Shown: positions 34,248-44,426 of the stretch, in pieces
Numbering within the stretch: position 1 is the stretch's first letter
Layout: every line of letters starts with the position of its first letter
From: Candidatus Bathyarchaeota archaeon
GTDB taxonomy: Archaea > Thermoproteota > Bathyarchaeia > TCS64
Length of the DNA: 64,000 nucleotides
Assembly: GCA_030739585.1 (NCBI GenBank)
Contig: JASLYX010000002.1
Span: forward strand, 206,392-270,391
Reading direction: 5' to 3'
The notes under the pieces: generated by a model
Seen by the model: only the letters and a program-made list of their open reading frames with translations
What the model was told of the DNA's origin: nothing
The model's database searches: none
Made by a program: the position numbers and the translations under genes

Positions 34248-35756
34248 TCACCTTATTATCTCTGAAAGGACCCTTCCATCAAGGTCCCCTGGGATTTCGA
34301 CGGAGAGTAACTTTAGTATCGTTGGCATAACGTCTAGAATATTTGCTCCATCGATCTTTTTTCCTTTAACAATGTCTGGACCGGAAGCGATGAAAATTCC
34401 GTCCATTCTATGTGATCCCTTTATATCGTTTCCTGAGTTAACGCCAAACACTTTCTCCGCTGTCAAAGAATTGGATACCTTATACTTGCCTTTAAGGGAT
34501 AACACAATATCCGGGGCATCATCTACATATGGGCCGGAATATAGCTCCTCTCTTTTATAGACCTTCTCGATGATCTCTTCGTTCGTTTCAGGGTTTTTTA
34601 ATTTCTGCAGTTTTGAAATAATTTCTTCTCGTAGAATTTCATATTCCCACGGTTCTACGATCCCCAGAGGTTCTCTTCCCCTCATATTTATCATGATATT
34701 TCTTAACCAATTCGACGCTACTGCAGCTTTTGTATTCTCCCAGTCTATCGCTACAGTGTCTGTGGGTATTTTCGAATACATCTTTGTGACTAATGACGGC
34801 ATCCATTTTTTTATTAAATTGTATCCGGGCATTCTCTTAATAAATCTAAGCGATCTCTTTGTCATCCCGAATTTACTGAACGTTTCACTAATCCCGCTCT
34901 CTTTCTTCCGTAAGTTCCTGATTTTATAGCTAGTTGTAGATTCATAATCGGTGGTTTCAGTGGATAGTAATCCGATTTCCTCAAGCCATTTATTTATATA
35001 AAAAGTGTTTTCGGACGATCCAAATCCATGGTCTGACATTATTATAATGTTAGGATCATCCTCGACCTTATCTAGGACTTCCCCCACGATTTTGTCCACT
35101 TCATAATAATAGTCGTCTATCTTATCCTTATCTCCCCATAGTTTATGCTGAATAGTATCTGATCCAACGATTGTGAGCATAAAAAACTCCCAATTAAAAA
35201 TATTCATAAGAGATAACGCAATCTCTTTTCGCTTAATCTCTAAATCTAATAATTCCTGATAAATTTTCTCTGAACGTACATATCCCCCGATATCCGTGTA
35301 CACCTTATATCCCATTTCGTCCAGTTCCTCTTTCAGAATTTCAGGATAGACATAATTCACGCCCTGCGGTGTAAGTAACCCGGAGATGAGACATCCTCTG
35401 ACCACTTTTGGGGGGTAAGTACCTGTGACGTTTATCACGACACTTGTCTTTCCCCCTTTGCCGAGAATATCATAGACCGTCGGGCTTTTCAGGTCTTTAG
35501 AAGTCGACAGTGCGCCGATATATTTACCTGGGACTTTTTTCAAGAAATCATAGACGCCGTGTTTACCCGGGTTCATCCCCGTCAAGAATGATGGCCATGC
35601 TGGAATTGACGAAGGTGGGATTGTAGATTGGAGGACACCATGTACCCCCCCCGCTATCAACTTGGAGATGTGTGGTAGACGCCCCTCTGAGATCAATGGT
35701 CTAATGATGTCGAATGTGGCACCATCAATACCAATTACTACACATCTATTAGCCAA
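34248..35756 (-). CDS. Alkaline-phosphatase-superfamily phosphodiesterase, second copy
   Basis: 502 residues with the same motif order as the gene at 11608: VIGIDGATFDIIRPL, SIPAWPSFLTGMNPGKHG, IMSDHGFGSSENTF and GSHRMDGIFIASGPD. The neighbours (glycosyltransferase, deacetylase, ATP-grasp) suggest a role in making or trimming phosphorylated cell-surface compounds, unlike the first copy, which sits alone. No signal peptide is visible. The substrate is unknown. Confidence 0.82.
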   Translation of the reverse strand: MANRCVVIGIDGATFDIIRPLISEGRLPHISKLIAGGVHGVLQSTIPPSSIPAWPSFLTGMNPGKHGVYDFLKKVPGKYIGALSTSKDLKSPTVYDILGKGGKTSVVINVTGTYPPKVVRGCLISGLLTPQGVNYVYPEILKEELDEMGYKVYTDIGGYVRSEKIYQELLDLEIKRKEIALSLMNIFNWEFFMLTIVGSDTIQHKLWGDKDKIDDYYYEVDKIVGEVLDKVEDDPNIIIMSDHGFGSSENTFYINKWLEEIGLLSTETTDYESTTSYKIRNLRKKESGISETFSKFGMTKRSLRFIKRMPGYNLIKKWMPSLVTKMYSKIPTDTVAIDWENTKAAVASNWLRNIMINMRGREPLGIVEPWEYEILREEIISKLQKLKNPETNEEIIEKVYKREELYSGPYVDDAPDIVLSLKGKYKVSNSLTAEKVFGVNSGNDIKGSHRMDGIFIASGPDIVKGKKIDGANILDVMPTILKLLSVEIPGDLDGRVLSEIIR

Positions 35757-36448
35757 AGCGGTGCACCACTAAAACACTGCATGTAGTGGGTATCTTGTAT
35801 ATTCGATGCGAGATCGCGGGGTCTGAAAGGATTTCTGAAAAACATTTTGGACTATAACATTCTCCGCCAAATCCATGTGGATCTATTTTCTTCATGAAAA
35901 AGTTTTCTAACATCAATCTCAAAAATACTACGATCATTAAATATATTTGGATACCATATTTTTATCGCTTCTTTTATTCCCCTCATAAATTCAATCCACA
36001 TTTTTTGTCATCAAAACTAACTCTTTTCTTACTAAATCACATATTTCATTTGTAAAATTTATTTTAATTTCATTGGATAATAAAAAAAATTACTTAATAT
36101 CTACTCTACTTGATTATGATTTGTGGTGAAAAAGATTATCCTAATCATAAAGGACTAAGTTATTTTCCATCTGACATTTATTCAATTTATAATGTTTTCC
36201 TATGTATTGTATATGGTTATATGTCTTTTTTCATTTTTATTTAAACAGAAAAGCGCAAATTTTTGAAATTTTATCTGCTAAATTGCAGAATATTCTCAAG
36301 CCATTTCACAACGATCATAACGTTTTTTCCAAAATGGATAGGTACCAAAAAAATATTCCTCAAAATTGGCAGTTACTGGTTAGTTTGCTTGAAACAGCCT
36401 CCTATCTTTTTTTGAAATCCATTTATATATCCTTGTTGCGATTGCGGG
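35757..36448. other. 692-bp AT-rich spacer
   Basis: Very AT-rich (about 35930-36480). Small plus and minus frames are present but resemble no family. It may separate the glycan island from housekeeping genes. Confidence 0.45.
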
Positions 36449-36874
36449 TTATCTTGTTTTTCTCCATTTCCTCATAACAAAAATACTTTTCTCAATTTTA
36501 GCTTTAGCCATGTCCATATCTCCATCATAATAGCTCTGAAGACTCTCGCTCTGGAGAATAGTTGCTTCGTTTCTGTCTCTGATATAAGGATTTAGCATGG
36601 GTTTCCTTGTCATCTCCCCTTTTCTGAACTCAAAGTACCCCATTAACACAGCGAGAGGGATGTACGTTAGAAAGAATAACGCTACGAACGTGCTCAACTT
36701 GTTTAGATACTTGTCAAGGAATGGGACGTATTGGATGAGAAGTCTGTGCTGGAGCACAACGAAATTCATTATACTCATAGAATACACGAGGTAGCCCCCA
36801 TGCCCTGCTTTGAAATATATCCACATGTCCCTAACTTTCCTACCAAAATTCCTCATCATTACAGGTCGTTCCAA
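36449..36874 (-). CDS. Small two-helix membrane protein, conserved-looking
   Basis: 141 residues. Two hydrophobic helices (about residues 28-50, GGYLVYSMSIMNFVVL; and 62-82, FVALFFLTYIPLAVLMGY) are followed by a hydrophilic C-terminal tail with NPYIRDRNEATILQS and a basic end. I know of similar archaeal proteins without function. It reads leftward alone; the start could also be the ATG at 36859. Confidence 0.6.
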   Translation of the reverse strand: MERPVMMRNFGRKVRDMWIYFKAGHGGYLVYSMSIMNFVVLQHRLLIQYVPFLDKYLNKLSTFVALFFLTYIPLAVLMGYFEFRKGEMTRKPMLNPYIRDRNEATILQSESLQSYYDGDMDMAKAKIEKSIFVMRKWRKTR

Positions 36875-37222
36875 AAGATACTATTCCTATCAGTATTTTG
36901 CTCCTTCCCTCTTAACGCAAGAATCATTGTCGTCTATGTTAGGGGTACCTAGAAATCAATTAAGGATTATGTGTTCATCTTAGGGATAAATATGAAATTC
37001 TTGACTTCCTAGCAGTCATCCCCTGCCTAAAGCATTAAGGGCGATGACAATATCCTTCTGGGCGGCTATCCAGAGAGGGCTTGGTGTTCCAAAAGAAAAA
37101 TGCAATGGTTCGAGTGTGCATTCACTAATATCTTCGATGATCGTCTTCGGCAGAGGAAACTTTATCCTTGAGCCTTTAAACTTATAGGTTGAGACTAAGG
37201 AAAAGTCGTTTGAGGCTGCTGA
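36875..37222. other. 348-bp spacer with a possible minus-strand coding remnant
   Basis: On the minus strand an open stretch ends in TGA at 37016-37018 and reads KFPLPKTIIEDISE, then TLEPLHFSFGTPSPLWIAAQ and IVIALNALGRG. It looks protein-like but has no ATG, GTG or TTG start in a sensible place, and would run into the PDCD5 promoter. It is probably the 3' remnant of a lost gene. Confidence 0.35.
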
Positions 37223-37600
37223 ATGGACGCAGAGCTGGACCGATTGAAGAGGCTAAGGATGCTGGAACTCCAGAGGCGGATGCTTCAAGACGAGAATGCG
37301 GAGAAGGAGCCGGAGAAGTCCAAGGATCCTAGCCCCCGGGAGATCCTGGAAACCATGTTCTCCGGAAGGGCTTGGGAGGTCTACGAAACTGCAAAGGTCC
37401 AGTACTCTACAGTTATGCCCCAGATTGAGCAAACTCTGGTAGAGGGGATCAAATCGGGCAAGATCAAGGACAGCATCGACGGGGAGAGCCTTTTCGTCTT
37501 CCTAAGGCGACTGGGACTCAATGTGAGGCTGAATACCAAGATCCGTTACAAAGAGCATGGGGAGCTTAAAACAATCGGGCAGCGGATCCAGGAGACATAA
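37223..37600 (+). CDS. PDCD5-family DNA-binding protein
   Basis: 125 residues. The basic N-terminal helix (LDRLKRLRMLELQRRM) is followed by the helix bundle SPREILETMFSGRAWEVYETAK and the C-terminal LNTKIRYKEHGELKTI, as in the archaeal PDCD5/DUF122 family. It binds DNA non-specifically. It is usually found next to ribosomal genes, but here it is a lone gene with AOR downstream on the opposite strand. Confidence 0.9.
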   Translation: MDAELDRLKRLRMLELQRRMLQDENAEKEPEKSKDPSPREILETMFSGRAWEVYETAKVQYSTVMPQIEQTLVEGIKSGKIKDSIDGESLFVFLRRLGLNVRLNTKIRYKEHGELKTIGQRIQET

Positions 37601-37770
37601 ACAATGCAGATGAGGCTCCGGGACAAAAATATGACCTTTTGATTTTCATCCTGTAGTAAATTTCTCAAACAGCTTTCTTTGAACCACCCAACGTGATTTT
37701 ATCTACACTTTAGTGTAATAATTTCATTTAGTTTAAAAGAGCGAGGATTTCATCCTTTTCTCCCAGAGGA

Positions 37771-39615
37771 TTAACGTAGTTCTTCGAGGTCTGAATTAAC
37801 GTAGCCGATACCAAGTCCTTCTAGGGTCTCGGGAAGGGGTATCCCTGTTGCTGGGTCCCAACCCATCAACGTGTAGTAATTCGTTAGCATGTCGTTCCAG
37901 TGGGGGAGAATACTGATTCCGGAGGTGAGCCCATCGACCGGGGTGGACCCATATCGGACCGATGGGCGGTCATACTCTGCACCTATCCCGGCCCTAAGGT
38001 TGTATGCTCTCATTAGGTTGATGGCCCTAAGGCCGACCCGCCTTCCCTCCTCCCCTGTAAAGTCCCAGCCTGTGGCAGAAGAGATTGCAGCTGCTAGGTT
38101 CTTTGCATTCATCCCGGTGTTAAAGCGGCAAGCGCCAGTAGAGTCGTCTAGCTGCATTAACCCCTTAGTTTCCGCAACCTCTGTAGAGACCACCTTCCAG
38201 TTTCCAGGTCCCTGGGCGTCTGGGCCCATCATGCTCATATGAGTCTCAATGGTGCTTGTGCTGCTCACACAGGTGTCGAACATTTCGGCCCATCGGGTTC
38301 TATGATCGTGGCCCCTTGGGATATTCCCTTTCATAGTGTAAATCGCGGCGTCAGCTGCAAGACCACCGATCTTCTCTGAGGCCCTCTTTATTCCCTCAGC
38401 GAGGAGTAATCCGAAGCCCTCGCGCTTGGAAATCATCTCGAGAAGCTCTACAACTGCCCAGACATCTCCCCAGGCTATCTTAAATCCCCCGGATTGTTCC
38501 TCCGTGATCCAACCCTTCTCAAAACACTCCATAAGCCAGCCGGTTATCCAGCCCGCCTCGTTATTCTCAAGGCCGAGGCGGTCGGTGAGACCGCTGAGCA
38601 TAAAGGAGGCCTCGACATCGTCGACCCCAATTGCTGGGCCCCAGGCTGCAAGCTGCTCGTACTCGGGCTCCTCAACTATCCCTGCGTAAGGACCAGTCTT
38701 CACCTCCATCCAGGCGCAGTGGAGAAGGCGACATCCCCAACAAGGTTCCCTCCCTACTTGATATGTATCCCTCAGATACATTTCCCCGTAGGCATCGATC
38801 TTCTCGTCTGAGATATCCCAGAGGTTGGTGGTATAATTTTTTACGGGAAGAGTGCTGTTTTCCGCCTTTTGATTTGTCTCGACGCCTCCGATGGTTCCTT
38901 TAAAGTACTCGACCTCCTCGTACATTTCTTGGGCGACTTTTTTAAGGGTCCTAGGATCGTGGACGTTGATCTTTCTACTACCGGGAAAAGCAATTATGGC
39001 CTTGAGCTTTTTACATCCCAATACAGCACCCGTACCGTTATGGGAGGCGCTGTGTCCCTTGTCCACAAATACTCCCGCCCAGCGAATTAGATTCTCCCCG
39101 GCCGGACCAATTGAAAGGACAGCGGCGTCCCGCCCTCTAGCATTGTGGATCTCCTTAAGGGCGTTGCTTACCTCATATGTATCGAGTCCCATGATCTCCG
39201 AAGCATCCCTTAACTCGGCCGTTCCATCTTTAAGCATAAGATACGTCCATTTGTCGGATGCGCCCTGGATCACCAAACCATCAAAGCCAGAGAACTTCAT
39301 ATATGCTCCAAAAAGGCCGTTAGCTTGGACCGACGTAGCACCGCCAGTCAAAGCGCCTTTGGTGACTAGTGAGATTGTACCAGTGCCCCCTACACTGGTT
39401 CCCCCAAGGGGGCCGCTTGCGATGACCATTCGATTCTCAGGATCAGACCAGTTAGCATTCAGGGGGACCTCGTCGTAGAGCACCCTAGCCCCAGCGCCTG
39501 TCCCACCGAGGTATGATCTGTAGGCTTCCTCATCCCAGATCCAGTCCTCAAGGGTTCCTTTGGTAAGGTCCACGCGCAAGAACTTTCCTGCGTATCCCTT
39601 TATCTCAGTTTGCAT
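37771..39615 (-). CDS. aor: Tungsten-containing aldehyde:ferredoxin oxidoreductase
   Basis: 614 residues from the ATG at 39615 (the ATG at 39627 would add four). N-terminal GYAGKFLRVDLTKG and GGTGAGARVLYDEV match the tungstopterin-binding domain; SIGPAGENLIRWAGV is the pterin loop. The Fe-S motif is EPCWGCRLLHC near residue 295, with a distal Cys in TGACRFNTGMN. AOR oxidises aldehydes to acids with ferredoxin and is typical of peptide- and sugar-fermenting archaea. It stands as a single gene, with 159 bp upstream spacer. Confidence 0.93.
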   Translation of the reverse strand: MQTEIKGYAGKFLRVDLTKGTLEDWIWDEEAYRSYLGGTGAGARVLYDEVPLNANWSDPENRMVIASGPLGGTSVGGTGTISLVTKGALTGGATSVQANGLFGAYMKFSGFDGLVIQGASDKWTYLMLKDGTAELRDASEIMGLDTYEVSNALKEIHNARGRDAAVLSIGPAGENLIRWAGVFVDKGHSASHNGTGAVLGCKKLKAIIAFPGSRKINVHDPRTLKKVAQEMYEEVEYFKGTIGGVETNQKAENSTLPVKNYTTNLWDISDEKIDAYGEMYLRDTYQVGREPCWGCRLLHCAWMEVKTGPYAGIVEEPEYEQLAAWGPAIGVDDVEASFMLSGLTDRLGLENNEAGWITGWLMECFEKGWITEEQSGGFKIAWGDVWAVVELLEMISKREGFGLLLAEGIKRASEKIGGLAADAAIYTMKGNIPRGHDHRTRWAEMFDTCVSSTSTIETHMSMMGPDAQGPGNWKVVSTEVAETKGLMQLDDSTGACRFNTGMNAKNLAAAISSATGWDFTGEEGRRVGLRAINLMRAYNLRAGIGAEYDRPSVRYGSTPVDGLTSGISILPHWNDMLTNYYTLMGWDPATGIPLPETLEGLGIGYVNSDLEELR

Positions 39616-39889
39616 CGAATCGATCATAAAAGCTTCATTCTGGTACTAATAATTTCTCATCTTTGTAAGAGATTCGAGCGGGTGACAATTATGGCATTGT
39701 ATATATTATCCAGGAGACTTTACTTCTCCATTCGTAACTCAAGCGGTATTCCCCGAAGGGGCCTCTTCTGTGAGAATCATCATAATCAGCTTCCATCGCT
39801 TAGCCTGGGAGTTCAGATTAATTGTCTAAACTCTACTATATAGGAGCGAGACCAGGCCAGAGGCATTCGACATTTAGATTTTTTTACGG

Positions 39890-41833
39890 TTACTTCTTGA
39901 GGATCTCAGGGCTGTCCCCAAGGGCCCAGGGGGAGATGAGGGAGATCTGTTTTCGATACCGCCTGTCTAGGAGCCAATAGTGGCACCAGTCGTCAATGCC
40001 TCTGATCCCCCGACCAAGAGCCTGATTCGCGGCTTTGAAGGCGTCCATAGTGTACCAGCGCTGCCCCAATCCGTCCCCCTGCCTGTCATAATAATTGATT
40101 TGGGCTTGAACCAATGGATCCCCATAGTTAGCGTATGGAACCCCGACTAGTATGATGCCCCGGGCCTGATCCCCAGGAAAGTTGGATCCCTCTGAGTTCC
40201 GGCCTCGGAAAACCCCGCATAGTACAGCACCGTTCAGAGAGACCGCGGCCCGCTTGTACCGTGTCACCAAGGCCCTGTTAGAGACCGCGGTTCTCCCCTC
40301 CACAAATAGCTGCTTCCTCCCTAGGTAGAGGAGACCCCGGCGGGCCCTGATAATACCCTTGTCTAACCATTCATTAATGCTCTTTTCCATGAGTCCCCTC
40401 TGGGGGAAGAAGATGAGGACCCCGCAGTCGACCTTGGTAAGCTCAATGGCAATACGCCTTCCGATGGCGCAGATCATCTTGGGGGTCCTCTCCCTGTAGG
40501 TGGTTGTGACCCGAGGATCCACATACATTCTGATGTTTTCTGGGTTCTGGATGATTGGATATGACTTCTTCTCAGTGCTCTCTAGGCCTAGAATCTCCGC
40601 GAATAGGTCCAGAGGCGACATGGTCCCCGACATGATGAGGGTTCCAGCTGCCGCCTCCACGATGGGTCTGATAGCAAGGCTCGGATCTAAGCACCTGTAG
40701 TCGACGGTGGCATCCCCTCGGCGGTTCTTATGGTAGAGAGCGACATATTTTGACTTGTCGCTTCCCTGAACGAGGCTTAGAAAGACAATGACCCCGTTGA
40801 GGTAACTTGCTGGTGGCTCTCCAAGCTTTTGCTTGTGGGCCCTGATCTTCTGCACATGGTCATAGTAGCCCTCTGTGATGGAGCCCAGATCCCCCCCTAG
40901 TGCTGTTTCTAAGTCCTTTTGGAGGGTCTCTGCCTGTTGTAGTTTGGGCCTGTCCTTCGTTTTCTTACGGAGCAGCCTTCCAAGGTGAACGATATGGGTC
41001 GTCGGGGCCTTGATAACTTTAAGCTCCTCCCCCGCCATGTTAAGGATGAACTCGCTGAGGCTATCACTCATATTATCCTGGCCCACTTTATCGAGGTTGT
41101 GTCCCTCGTCCAGTACTAGGATTTTCCCGGGGATCTCGAGGCCGACGCTTGCCCTCACATTACCATCAAAGACATATGGATAGGGGACTACGACTATCCT
41201 AGAGCTAGAGGCAGCCCTCCTTGCAATATAGTAGGGGCAAAGTCCCTTTCTTTTTCCTGTTGATATGAGAATTTTCTTAGTCATAACCGGAGGCATCCTC
41301 TTGGGTGGAGCATCGATCTCATGGGTCCATGGGCACTCCCTGGACTCTCTGAGATTCCTGCAGAGCTCTATGGCGTCCCCCTGGGGAAGGTCACTGCAAT
41401 CTGGGTTTATGCAGAGGTGGCTCCTACTGGCGAGGTTGACTGCTGTGAACCGCTCCCCTGACGCCCCGTTGATCTTAGAGACTTCTTCGAGGACCTGCTG
41501 GACCTGCTCGTGGGTCCGGGTCGCGTAAATGATGGGGAGCCCTAAGGTGAGGAGCGCGGCCAGGCTGGATACGGTCTTCCCGAAGCCATTGCACGCCTCG
41601 GCCATGAGGACGCCTTTATTGCCCACCACGGCCTCGACATCATTCATGAGTTTCACCTGTTGGGGGTATGGTTCATACGGGAAGAAAGAACGCCATCCCG
41701 CACCCCTCTTTTTTTTCGTCTTTCCTCGCTTCCTCCTGAGGAGGGTATCACAGTCTCTGCAGAATCTGTCATCAACGTATTCGTTAACTGTGTATTCTCG
41801 TCTACAAGAGGGGCAGTTGTACACTTGAGGCAT
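39890..41833 (-). CDS. XPD/Rad3-like superfamily 2 DNA helicase with N-terminal zinc ribbon
   Basis: 647 residues. Residues 1-40 hold a zinc ribbon (CPSC and CRDC) not part of canonical XPD. The Walker A is EACNGFGKTVSSLA near 80, DEAH-box is VLDEGHNLDKV, and motif VI ends in ALGRGIRGIDDWCHYW. Between motifs, Cys residues (RSHLCINPDCSD, CPWTHEI, LCPYYIA) form the Fe-S site of the XPD family. It would unwind DNA in repair or transcription-linked work. The extra ribbon may set its DNA or partner choice. Confidence 0.88.
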   Translation of the reverse strand: MPQVYNCPSCRREYTVNEYVDDRFCRDCDTLLRRKRGKTKKKRGAGWRSFFPYEPYPQQVKLMNDVEAVVGNKGVLMAEACNGFGKTVSSLAALLTLGLPIIYATRTHEQVQQVLEEVSKINGASGERFTAVNLASRSHLCINPDCSDLPQGDAIELCRNLRESRECPWTHEIDAPPKRMPPVMTKKILISTGKRKGLCPYYIARRAASSSRIVVVPYPYVFDGNVRASVGLEIPGKILVLDEGHNLDKVGQDNMSDSLSEFILNMAGEELKVIKAPTTHIVHLGRLLRKKTKDRPKLQQAETLQKDLETALGGDLGSITEGYYDHVQKIRAHKQKLGEPPASYLNGVIVFLSLVQGSDKSKYVALYHKNRRGDATVDYRCLDPSLAIRPIVEAAAGTLIMSGTMSPLDLFAEILGLESTEKKSYPIIQNPENIRMYVDPRVTTTYRERTPKMICAIGRRIAIELTKVDCGVLIFFPQRGLMEKSINEWLDKGIIRARRGLLYLGRKQLFVEGRTAVSNRALVTRYKRAAVSLNGAVLCGVFRGRNSEGSNFPGDQARGIILVGVPYANYGDPLVQAQINYYDRQGDGLGQRWYTMDAFKAANQALGRGIRGIDDWCHYWLLDRRYRKQISLISPWALGDSPEILKK

Positions 41834-42416
41834 TTCCCTAGGAGATGGTCGACATATAATTTAAACGAAATGCAGCTTGGATTTATGGCATAAATTATAG
41901 AGGCTATTGTTCCCCCCCCGAGATTCATCTTATTTTCCTGATTTTGAACCGGCAGAGCCCTTAATCTAATTTTCTTTGGTTTATTATCGCGCCTGTGCAA
42001 CAAACGAAAATATTAGTTTGTATCTATTGAGACAGTTGTGATTATATCTCCGGTCTGGTGGTATGTATCAACAAACTCTTGCCTCTGTACCGAGTCTACT
42101 GTCTCCTTCTGAACCTTCTGGATGCTAGTGGTAGACGAGCAACTATGGCTATTCCTCTGTCATCGCCTACAAGATATGGTCATCTAGGTGGTAGCTGAAC
42201 TTTTCCGCATCATGGTCGGTATAAGTAAGAAGCCCAAATACTTCGTTAGAATGTAGCTTCATCTCATGTAAATTATCATCACGACAGTGGTTGACTATCC
42301 TAACCACCATGGAATGCGAGTCTCGCCTGTTTATTGCCTTTCTTCTGATTTTGATCGTGGTCCTCGATGATGATATAAACCGTAACAGTCAGATACAGTC
42401 TTCAAGGTGTAAAAAC
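41834..42416. other. Spacer between divergent helicase and dipeptidase genes
   Basis: No gene recognised. TATA-like sequences occur near 41855-41870 (ATATAATTTAAAC) for the helicase. A longer dipeptidase start at 42291 is possible but less likely (see that gene). Confidence 0.4.
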
Positions 42417-43463
42417 TTGTTCAAACTCACCCAGGAGCAGGAGGAGAGGGCTAAGGCCATCCATAGAAGTTCAGTAGTGGTGGATACTCATAACGACACT
42501 ATCCTCCAAATCATCAGAGCGCCCCCCTTCGCCGATAATGGCACCAGGGTGCTACCCCCAAGGAGGACTTTGGGCGAGAGGTCCAAAGACGGCCAGATCG
42601 ACATTCCCCGAGCACGTGACGGGGGCGTTAACGTCCTCCTCTTTGCGATGTATGTAAGTCCTCATCATAGGGCCCGTCTACGACGTCTTCTCCAAATGCT
42701 GGACGCCTTTTATACTGAGGTCGAGGCGAACCCTGATACTATCGCTCTCGCTACCAACTATGATGAGATCATCTACGCACTAAAAGCCAAAAAGATAGCT
42801 GCCATCATCACTATAGAGGGCGGTGAGCCATTAGAGGAGGATATTGGGGCCCTTAGGATGATGTATAGGCTTGGGGTTAGATCCCTTACTTTAACCCACT
42901 TCCCCAGAAACGAGCTGGGGGACGGCTCAGGGGCTGACTCGGGGAGCCATCTCTCAAAATTCGGGCGGGAAGTAGTTGAGGAGATGAACCGCCTGGGTAT
43001 GCTCATAGACATCAGCCATCTTAACGAAACAGGGTTCTGGGATGTTATGGAACTCTCCCAGGATCCAGTTCTAGCTTCTCACAGTAACTGCAGGGCTTTA
43101 TGTAGCCATCATAGGAACCTTACTGATGATCAGATCAAGGCCCTTGCAGATAATGGGGGGGTAATGAACCTCAGTTTTTGCGCCGGGTTTATCAAGGAAG
43201 GCGTCAACAACCGCGAAACTCTTTACAAGGTCACTCTCAATGATTGGCTTGATCACCTTGATCATGCAGTCAACCTCGTTGGCCCCAACCACATTGGCCT
43301 AGGCTCGGATCTAGACGGGGGATGCGGCTTTCCAGGGTTAGATGACGTCACAATGTTTCCTGAACTCACCCGTGGCATGATCTCTAGGGGCTACGCCGAC
43401 CATGAAATCAAAAAGATCCTCGGGACAAACGATCTCAGGGTCTTCAAGAAGGTGCTTTCTTAA
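42417..43463 (+). CDS. Membrane dipeptidase family (peptidase M19)
   Basis: I choose the TTG at 42417 (AAGGTG at 42403-42408 gives a ribosome site); 348 residues, near the family norm. An alternative start at 42291 would add a hydrophobic stretch. Metal ligands: DTHNDT near residue 23, IEGGEPLEED near 125, DISHLNETG and ASHSNCRAL for the second metal pair, plus GSDLDGG near the C-terminus. It hydrolyses dipeptides or related N-acyl compounds. It is a lone gene, downstream neighbour fno on the same strand after 258 bp. Confidence 0.87.
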   Translation: MFKLTQEQEERAKAIHRSSVVVDTHNDTILQIIRAPPFADNGTRVLPPRRTLGERSKDGQIDIPRARDGGVNVLLFAMYVSPHHRARLRRLLQMLDAFYTEVEANPDTIALATNYDEIIYALKAKKIAAIITIEGGEPLEEDIGALRMMYRLGVRSLTLTHFPRNELGDGSGADSGSHLSKFGREVVEEMNRLGMLIDISHLNETGFWDVMELSQDPVLASHSNCRALCSHHRNLTDDQIKALADNGGVMNLSFCAGFIKEGVNNRETLYKVTLNDWLDHLDHAVNLVGPNHIGLGSDLDGGCGFPGLDDVTMFPELTRGMISRGYADHEIKKILGTNDLRVFKKVLS

Positions 43464-43721
43464 TCTAATCCATCACTTAGCCCCAAACCCTTCCCAGCAT
43501 TATCAAATGATATTTTCGGTGCCTCCCCACTTTTATCTACAAGTTTTCCAAGCTAATCTTGTATCTCCAGAGAATATCCCCTTTAACCAGACGATTTCTA
43601 GCGCGCGCGATTCGCCTCCGTTTATCTTGCTATATCAACCTAGATCAGAGGGAATTAATGCTTTGGTGATAATGTTATTATCACTCCGACCCCTCTCGGT
43701 TTATTGAACGGGGTTTAATCC

Positions 43722-44426
43722 ATGAAAATCGGCATCCTCGGTGGCACAGGGAATATGGGGCGAGGCCTCACTATCCGCCTTGCTTTAGAGCATAATATCC
43801 TTCTGGGATCCCGGAGCCTCGAAAAGGCAGGGCGCATCGCAAAAAACCTGAACAATATTGCCAGGGGCTTTTACCTTGACGAAATGCATGGCACTATCAA
43901 AGGCGTTATGAACGTTAAGGCGATCAAGGACTCCGAAGTAGTCATAATCACCCTCCCTGCGAAACATAGCCTCTCAACCCTTAAAGACCTCAAGGATCAA
44001 TTCTCACCGGAGAAAGTCGTTGTATCCACAGTAGTCCCTATGACAAGAAAGAAGAAGCTATTTTATTGGACTCCCTTAGAGGAGAGGGACGACCCAGGAT
44101 TCCAGGGGCGCTCTGCCTCAGAAGCGATCCAAGACATCGTAGAGCCATCACCTGTGATCACTGCATTCCAGACGGTGCCGGCTGCATACCTGAATAATAT
44201 AGACGCGGTTCTAAACGTCGATGTCCTCATCGCAGGGAATCATAAACTTGCCCTCGCTAAGGTTTCGAAGCTGGTCAGGGATATCCCAAATCTTCGCCCA
44301 CTCCGGGTGGGGCCCTTAATTAACTCAAAGTGGATCGAGTCCCTTACTCCACTTCTCCTCAATGCCGCAGTGCTGAACGGGCTCCATGACCCGACAATCA
44401 GGGTGATTCCTTGGATGCCTTCCTAG
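43722..44426 (+). CDS. fno: F420H2:NADP+ oxidoreductase
   Basis: 234 residues, usual length for Fno/Npd. The NADP fold opens MKIGILGGTGNMGRGL, and NILLGSRSLEKA contacts the 2'-phosphate; VVIITLPAKHS and GPLINSKWIESLTPLLLN mark the F420-binding and dimer parts. It shuttles hydride between F420 and NADP, linking Mtd-type C1 reactions to NADPH. Lone gene, same strand as M19 dipeptidase. Confidence 0.9.
   Translation: MKIGILGGTGNMGRGLTIRLALEHNILLGSRSLEKAGRIAKNLNNIARGFYLDEMHGTIKGVMNVKAIKDSEVVIITLPAKHSLSTLKDLKDQFSPEKVVVSTVVPMTRKKKLFYWTPLEERDDPGFQGRSASEAIQDIVEPSPVITAFQTVPAAYLNNIDAVLNVDVLIAGNHKLALAKVSKLVRDIPNLRPLRVGPLINSKWIESLTPLLLNAAVLNGLHDPTIRVIPWMPS

Noticed and set aside
36202..36477. 91-codon plus-strand frame in the AT-rich spacer
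   Set aside because: It overlaps the membrane-protein gene end and is rich in Phe, Ile and Lys as expected from AT-rich noise.
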